Shown here: in pieces, positions 6,274 through 10,364 of the stretch
Numbering within the stretch: position 1 is the stretch's first letter
Layout: each line of letters opens with the position of its first letter
NCBI GenBank assembly: GCA_025350385.1
Contig: JANXXZ010000304.1
Span: 1 to 10,364, forward strand
DNA from: Bacteroidales bacterium
GTDB lineage: Bacteria; Bacteroidota; Bacteroidia; Bacteroidales; UBA4417
Direction of reading: 5' to 3'
DNA length: 10,364 bases
Program-made: the position numbers and the translations under genes
Notes under the pieces: model-generated
Database searches by the model: none
Told to the model about the DNA's origin: nothing
Seen by the model: only the letters and a program-made list of their open reading frames with translations

Positions 6274-7284
6274 ATGAAATACATTTCCGGGTTTATCCTG
6301 CTTATTCCTTTGATTTTTGCTCTTAATTCGTGCAAAACTGATTTTGATATAACCGCGCCATACAAAGAAATCACTGTAGTTTATGGTTTATTAAGTCAGA
6401 ATGACACAACCCATTACCTGCGCATCAACAAGGCATTTTTAGGAGATGGCAATGCACTGCAATATTCGACAATTGCTGACTCAAGCACTTATGGCAAAAG
6501 TATTGACGTAGTGCTTACCGAGACATCCTCTACCGGAGCTACCAGGAGTATAATTTTCGATACGATCACAATCCAAACAAAGGATACCGGAGTTTTTTAT
6601 GCGCCCGGCCAACTTATGTATAAAGCCGATGCTATTCTGATTGCTAATAGTGTTTATTTGTTAAATATAAGAAACAAAAAGAGCGGGAATGAGGTGAGTT
6701 CAGCCACTTCACTAATTCAGGATTTCAGCATCACTAAACCTATTTCCGGCTCTAGATCAATCGGATTTAACCGTTCAATAACAACCCAGCAAAAATTCGA
6801 ATGGCTGACAGCTGAAAACGGCAGGCTCTACCAACCCGTTCTGAAGTTTTACTATAAAGAATCTTCTCAACCGGGTGACACCATTTTGAGATCAGTTGAG
6901 TGGGTTTTCCCTTCCATCAAATCAAGAACGATTGCAGGTGGAGAGAAGATGTCGTCAGAATACCTGAATGAAGATTTCTTTACTCATTGCAAGAATCAAA
7001 TCCCTTACAATGATTCTATTGTTGAAAATGCTGTAATCGTCCGTTTTGCCGATCATTTTGATTTATCTTTTACCGTAGTTGGCGATGAATTCAGCACCTA
7101 CCTGGATGTGAATAGCCCAAGCACAGGATTGTTGCTGGAAAAGCCCTCCTATACCAATATTGAAAATGGGATTGGGGTGTTCTCTTGCAAATATATTAAG
7201 CACAGGTTACCCTTCCTGTTGGTAAATGAAGAAACCAAAGCGGATCTCCAGAGGGAAGCAAGCCTCAAATTCAGAGCGAATTAA
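6274..7284 (+). CDS. Uncharacterised lipoprotein, DUF4249-like
   Basis: An exported lipoprotein of 336 residues. The start at 6274 is chosen because MKYISGFILLIPLIFALNSC is a complete lipoprotein signal peptide with lipobox ALNSC and lipidated C20; the in-frame ATG at 6175 would put 33 residues ahead of it. After the cysteine, KTDFDITAPYKEITVVYGLL, and later DTTHYLRINKAFLGDGN, begin a beta-rich domain. The end carries NIENGIGVFSCKYIK, a pattern I associate with Bacteroidota DUF4249-type lipoproteins; that family match is from memory and only moderately sure. No catalytic motif or transmembrane segment is visible. It is transcribed divergently from panB and stands alone, 305 bases before dnaK. 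Its role, presumably at the periplasmic or outer-membrane face, is unknown. Confidence 0.85.
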   Translation: MKYISGFILLIPLIFALNSCKTDFDITAPYKEITVVYGLLSQNDTTHYLRINKAFLGDGNALQYSTIADSSTYGKSIDVVLTETSSTGATRSIIFDTITIQTKDTGVFYAPGQLMYKADAILIANSVYLLNIRNKKSGNEVSSATSLIQDFSITKPISGSRSIGFNRSITTQQKFEWLTAENGRLYQPVLKFYYKESSQPGDTILRSVEWVFPSIKSRTIAGGEKMSSEYLNEDFFTHCKNQIPYNDSIVENAVIVRFADHFDLSFTVVGDEFSTYLDVNSPSTGLLLEKPSYTNIENGIGVFSCKYIKHRLPFLLVNEETKADLQREASLKFRAN

Positions 7285-7589
7285 TCCTGGTTTGACTGTA
7301 TTACTGCGAAACAAGAAGAACCATCATAATGGCTGGATCATTTTCTATCTGCCGTTTTGTCATATTTTTCAGGTTAAGAATTACAGATGACTCCCAAATG
7401 ATACTGATCAGACAATTTCCTATAATACATTGCATACCTGATAATTAAATTTATTAAACCATAACTCTATTAGTATTGTTCCTGCTTTTACCAGCCAACC
7501 TTAAATAACTCTGCTGGCTTGGCATAATGATTGACTAAGGCAGGTTGTCACTTTTTTTCGAGAACTAATCATAATAACACATAATCATA
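7285..7589. other. Intergenic region upstream of dnaK
   Basis: 305 AT-rich bases without a convincing gene. I find no CIRCE operator (TTAGCACTC-N9-GAGTGCTAA), no sigma-32-like pair, and no exact TAnnTTTG box, so the dnaK promoter is not identified. A small inverted repeat CCAGC (7491-7495) / GCTGG (7513-7517) lies in the expected promoter zone. No hairpin with a T-run marks the end of the lipoprotein transcript. Confidence 0.6.
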
Positions 7590-7591
7590 AT
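7566..7591 (+). repeat. 10-bp direct repeat TAATCATAAT spanning the dnaK start
   Basis: TAATCATAAT occurs at 7566-7575 and 7582-7591, one 16-base step apart. The second copy runs into the dnaK ATG (7590). The leader is A/T-rich with no purine-rich ribosome-binding site, as usual in Bacteroidota, where initiation favours unstructured A-rich leaders. Confidence 0.55.
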
Positions 7592-9503
7592 GGGAAAAAT
7601 AATCGGAATTGACCTCGGAACTACCAATTCGTGCGTTGCTGTAATGGAAGGGAATGAACCTGTAGTAATCCCCAACAGCGAAGGTCGACGTACCACTCCG
7701 TCCATTGTTGCATTTACTGAAAACGGCGAACGAAAAGTCGGGGATCCCGCTAAACGCCAGGCGATAACAAATCCATCCAAAACAATTTCATCTATAAAGC
7801 GATTCATGGGTGAAACTTTTGACCGCGTGACACTGGAGGTTGGACGCGTTCCATTTAAAGTTATCAAAGGCGATAACAACACACCAAGAGTTAAAATTGA
7901 TGACCGCAATTATACACCCCAGGAAATTTCGGCCATGGTGCTTCAAAAAATGAAGAAAACAGCTGAAGATTACCTTGGTCAAACAGTTACTGAAGCGGTT
8001 ATCACGGTTCCTGCATACTTTAGCGATTCACAACGCCAGGCCACCAAGGAAGCCGGTGAAATTGCAGGATTAATCGTAAGACGTATTATCAACGAGCCTA
8101 CTGCTGCTGCCCTCGCTTATGGTCTTGATAAAAAACATAAAGATATCAAGGTGGCCGTTTATGACCTTGGAGGAGGTACATTTGATATTTCTATTCTTGA
8201 ATTAGGCGAAGGTGTTTTTGAAGTAAAATCAACCAATGGTAATACTTATCTTGGCGGAGATGATTTTGACCAGCGGATTATTGACTGGTTAGCCGATGAA
8301 TTTAAAAAAGACGAGGGAATTGACCTTCATAAAGATGCAATGGCTCTTCAACGCCTGAAAGAAGCTGCAGAAAAAGCCAAAATTGAGCTTTCAAGTTCTT
8401 CTTCCACTGAAATCAACCTGCCCTATATTATGCCGGTTGACGGTATTCCAAAGCATCTTGTTCGCACCCTGACCCGTGCTAAATTTGAACAACTGATTGA
8501 CGACCTGGTTCGTTCAACCATAGATCCTTGCCGTAGTGCAATGAAAGATGCCGGTATCTCCCCTTCCGATATCAATGAAGTTATCCTGGTTGGTGGTTCA
8601 ACCCGTATTCCTATTATTCAGAAAACAGTTGAAGATTTCTTTGGCAAGGTTCCTTCAAAAGGTGTAAATCCTGACGAAGTGGTAGCCGTCGGAGCCGCCA
8701 TTCAGGGTGGAGTTCTTACCGGTGAGGTAAAGGATGTATTACTTCTTGATGTTACGCCTCTTTCACTGGGTATTGAAACATTAGGTGGCGTTATGACCAA
8801 GCTTATTGAGTCAAACACTACCATACCTACCCGGAAATCGGAGACTTTTTCTACAGCTTCTGAAAACCAGCCATCAGTTGAAATTCACGTTCTACAGGGC
8901 GAGCGTCCAATGGCAAACGGGAATAAAAGCATAGGTCGTTTCCATCTTGACGGAATTCCGCCGGCTCCCCGGGGAGTGCCCCAGGTAGAAGTCACTTTTG
9001 ACATTGACGCCAATGGTATTCTGCACGTTTCAGCAAAAGATAAAGGAACCGGCAAAATGCAGCAGATTCGCATAGAAGCTTCCTCCGGCCTTACCGAAGC
9101 TGATATTAAAAAAATGAAAGAAGAAGCAGAAATCAATGCCGAATCCGATCGTAAAATGAAAGAAGAGGTGGACAAGGTAAACAGTGCGGATGCTCTCATA
9201 TTCCAAACCGAGAAACAACTGAAAGAATTCGAGGAGAAATTGCCTGCAGATAAAAAAGCCCCTATTGAAGAAGCTCTTGCCCGACTCAAAGAAGCTCATA
9301 AAAACAGGAACCTTGAAGGCATTGATGCGGCAATGGCAGCGCTGAACACTGCATGGCAGGCCGCCAGCGAAGAGCTTTACAAATCAACCGAAGGCGCCCA
9401 GCAGGAACAACAAGGAAACCCGGAACAAGGTGCTCCCAAAAAATCTGAAAACAAACAAAATGATCAGGAAGTTACGGATGTTGATTTTGAAGAGGTAAAA
9501 TGA
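7590..9503 (+). CDS. dnaK: Molecular chaperone DnaK (Hsp70)
   Basis: The cytosolic Hsp70 chaperone binds exposed hydrophobic segments of client proteins in an ATP-driven cycle with DnaJ and GrpE. At 637 residues it is full length. The nucleotide-binding domain starts with GIDLGTTNSCVAVMEG, has the catalytic lysine K70 in SSIKRFMG, RRIINEPTAAALAYG, and DLGGGTFDISIL with the conserved threonine. ILVGGSTRIP closes the ATPase part. The conserved interdomain linker LLLDVTPLSLG follows, then the substrate-binding domain (GERPMANGNKSIGRF, FDIDANGILHVSAKDKGTGK) and a helical lid. The tail ends DVDFEEVK after a Gln/Lys/Asn-rich linker. The gene stands alone between a lipoprotein gene and a strong terminator, without dnaJ or grpE beside it, which is common in Bacteroidota. 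No known heat-shock operator is visible. Confidence 0.99.
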   Translation: MGKIIGIDLGTTNSCVAVMEGNEPVVIPNSEGRRTTPSIVAFTENGERKVGDPAKRQAITNPSKTISSIKRFMGETFDRVTLEVGRVPFKVIKGDNNTPRVKIDDRNYTPQEISAMVLQKMKKTAEDYLGQTVTEAVITVPAYFSDSQRQATKEAGEIAGLIVRRIINEPTAAALAYGLDKKHKDIKVAVYDLGGGTFDISILELGEGVFEVKSTNGNTYLGGDDFDQRIIDWLADEFKKDEGIDLHKDAMALQRLKEAAEKAKIELSSSSSTEINLPYIMPVDGIPKHLVRTLTRAKFEQLIDDLVRSTIDPCRSAMKDAGISPSDINEVILVGGSTRIPIIQKTVEDFFGKVPSKGVNPDEVVAVGAAIQGGVLTGEVKDVLLLDVTPLSLGIETLGGVMTKLIESNTTIPTRKSETFSTASENQPSVEIHVLQGERPMANGNKSIGRFHLDGIPPAPRGVPQVEVTFDIDANGILHVSAKDKGTGKMQQIRIEASSGLTEADIKKMKEEAEINAESDRKMKEEVDKVNSADALIFQTEKQLKEFEEKLPADKKAPIEEALARLKEAHKNRNLEGIDAAMAALNTAWQAASEELYKSTEGAQQEQQGNPEQGAPKKSENKQNDQEVTDVDFEEVK

Positions 9504-9523
9504 TCTTTCTGAAAAATCTTTTG

Positions 9524-9554
9524 AAAAATGCAGCTTAATCAGGCTGCATTTTTT
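9524..9554 (+). terminator. Intrinsic terminator of dnaK
   Basis: AAAAATGCAGC (9524-9534) pairs perfectly with GCTGCATTTTT (9543-9553) around an 8-base loop, and the right arm runs into a T6 tract (9549-9554). It begins 21 bases after the dnaK stop. The symmetric A-run and T-run mean it could also work on the opposite strand. Confidence 0.92.
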
Positions 9555-9598
9555 CATTTAAATCTCATCGCAACTAACCTCAGTATCAATTAAATTGT

Positions 9599-9606
9599 CA
9601 TATTTG
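9599..9606 (+). promoter_or_regulatory. Weak -7-like box ahead of the secreted-protein gene
   Basis: CATATTTG differs from the TAnnTTTG consensus at one position and lies 45 bases before the ATG at 9652. No TTG/TTTG is found at the proper upstream distance. A promoter must lie between the dnaK terminator and this gene, and this is the best candidate seen. Confidence 0.25.
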
Positions 9607-9651
9607 CAGGCTGAATCATCATAACTTTTTTATTTTAATAATCCCTTACTT

Positions 9652-10364
9652 ATGAAAAATATCCTTTACGTTTTACTTCCTCTCATTTTATTTGTATCAG
9701 GTAAAACTGCTAATGCTCAAGCATATAGTTTTGCTCCCGGGCAGTTAACCTACAGTGAAAACTTCGATGCAATGGGCTCAGCAGGTACTACATTTATAAC
9801 CGGATGGAATGCAATCAGGTCATCAGGGACGGGTGCAGTGGGTGCCACTCTCACAATGGCAGTAAATGATGGTTCAGCTATTTCAGGCAATATATATAAT
9901 GTGGGTACAACTGCTTCAAATGAAAGAGCTTTTGGAACTCTTGCTTCAGGGACGACTGTTCCCCGGTTCGGCGCTTTCTTTGCTAACAATACCGGAGGAA
10001 GTATTACAAAAATTGATCTTACAGGAGTTATGGAACAATGGCGTTCAGGCTCCAATGCTACAGTTAATGAAGTAGTGACTTTTGAATACAGTCTTGATGC
10101 TACTGATTTGCAGACAGGAACCTGGACTCCGGTAACCAGCTTTGACCTGCTTGAAAAAATTATTGGTTCTACAACTGCTGCTGCTCTGGATGGCAACCTT
10201 CCTGAAAATCAAACTGCTCTTTCAGCTACCATTTCAGGAATTAACTGGACAACGGGTTCAAATCTCTGGATCCGGTGGACAGATGTTAATGATTTAGGCA
10301 GTGACGGATTAATGGCTATTGATAACCTTGGAATGACTGTAACAACTGGCACGGTAGTTACATT
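9652..10364 (+). CDS. Secreted beta-sandwich protein, probable T9SS cargo (C-terminus beyond right edge)
   Basis: The frame is open from the ATG at 9652 to the right edge (237 codons plus two bases), so only the N-terminal part is present. Residues 1-22 are a clear signal peptide, MKNILYVLLPLILFVSG then ...TANA|QAYS, with the Bacteroidota 'NAQ' cut. The mature part begins with LTYSENFDAMG and continues with GWNAIRSSGTG, YNVGTTASNERAFGTLASG, FEYSLDA, LWIRWTD and SDGLMAIDNLGM. This series is typical of the N-terminal beta-sandwich of large secreted Bacteroidota proteins that later carry lamin-tail, nuclease or type A sorting domains; which of these follow cannot be seen here. It is the first gene after the dnaK terminator, so it is transcribed separately. 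Export is sure; the T9SS route and final function are inference. Confidence 0.85.
   Translation, partial: MKNILYVLLPLILFVSGKTANAQAYSFAPGQLTYSENFDAMGSAGTTFITGWNAIRSSGTGAVGATLTMAVNDGSAISGNIYNVGTTASNERAFGTLASGTTVPRFGAFFANNTGGSITKIDLTGVMEQWRSGSNATVNEVVTFEYSLDATDLQTGTWTPVTSFDLLEKIIGSTTAAALDGNLPENQTALSATISGINWTTGSNLWIRWTDVNDLGSDGLMAIDNLGMTVTTGTVVT

Noticed and set aside
7351..7369. TTGTCATATTT-CAGG-like string here resembling the one at 9596-9610
   Set aside because: Only about 15 matching bases with a gap, in unrelated positions; consistent with chance in AT-rich spacers.
7329..7448. Possible 39-residue peptide between the lipoprotein gene and dnaK
   Set aside because: No hydrophobic, cysteine or other recognisable pattern, and no promoter; it is the length expected by chance in AT-rich DNA.
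8885..9299. Overlapping minus-strand open frames within dnaK
   Set aside because: They mirror conserved dnaK codons on the opposite strand and encode serine- or phenylalanine-rich nonsense.
9750..10196. 148-codon open frame on the minus strand
   Set aside because: It is antisense to the secreted-protein gene, whose frame has a signal peptide and family-like motifs; the antisense frame has none.

Overview
The window reads as chromosomal DNA of a Bacteroidota bacterium, most likely from a Bacteroidales/Marinilabiliales-like or neighbouring lineage. The evidence is a surface protein with a type IX secretion (T9SS) C-terminal sorting domain, signal peptides ending in 'NAQ', a DnaK ending in EEVK, TAnnTTTG-type -7 promoter boxes, and no Shine-Dalgarno-like sequences ahead of genes. 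I see no mobile element, CRISPR array, tRNA or rRNA. It is mostly ordinary chromosome carrying several uncharacterised envelope proteins.

Left part (1-4204, all minus strand). In transcription order: a 714-residue T9SS cargo protein, a stand-alone CheY-like receiver protein 38 bases later, and, after a further 116-base gap, a large exported protein cut by the left edge. This last protein has a gluzincin-type HExxH metallopeptidase domain followed by the start of a TolB/PD40-like beta-propeller. It stays open from its ATG at 1518 to base 1.

Middle (4205-6273). A 355-base non-coding stretch holds two perfect inverted repeats and a short direct repeat. Next come two overlapping minus-strand genes, panB (ketopantoate hydroxymethyltransferase, pantothenate/CoA synthesis) and an RluA-family RNA pseudouridine synthase. 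Upstream of panB is a compact divergent promoter region: a TTTG/TAGCTTTG promoter fires leftward into panB, and a TACTTTTG box fires rightward into a lipoprotein gene.

Right part (6274-10364, plus strand). A 336-residue uncharacterised lipoprotein is followed by a 305-base gap and then a complete dnaK (637 aa) ending in a strong hairpin/T-tract terminator. After that begins a secreted protein of the Bacteroidota 'ENFD...W' beta-sandwich type, which runs off the right edge. dnaK has no dnaJ or grpE beside it and no CIRCE operator is visible upstream.

Functionally these are separate units: cell-envelope/surface proteins on both flanks, one cofactor-biosynthesis plus RNA-modification pair, and a housekeeping chaperone. 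No undescribed multi-gene system is evident. The items most worth a second look are the metallopeptidase-propeller protein, the orphan receiver behind a surface protein, the uncharacterised lipoprotein, and the inverted repeats in the leader and intergenic DNA near 4211-4415.
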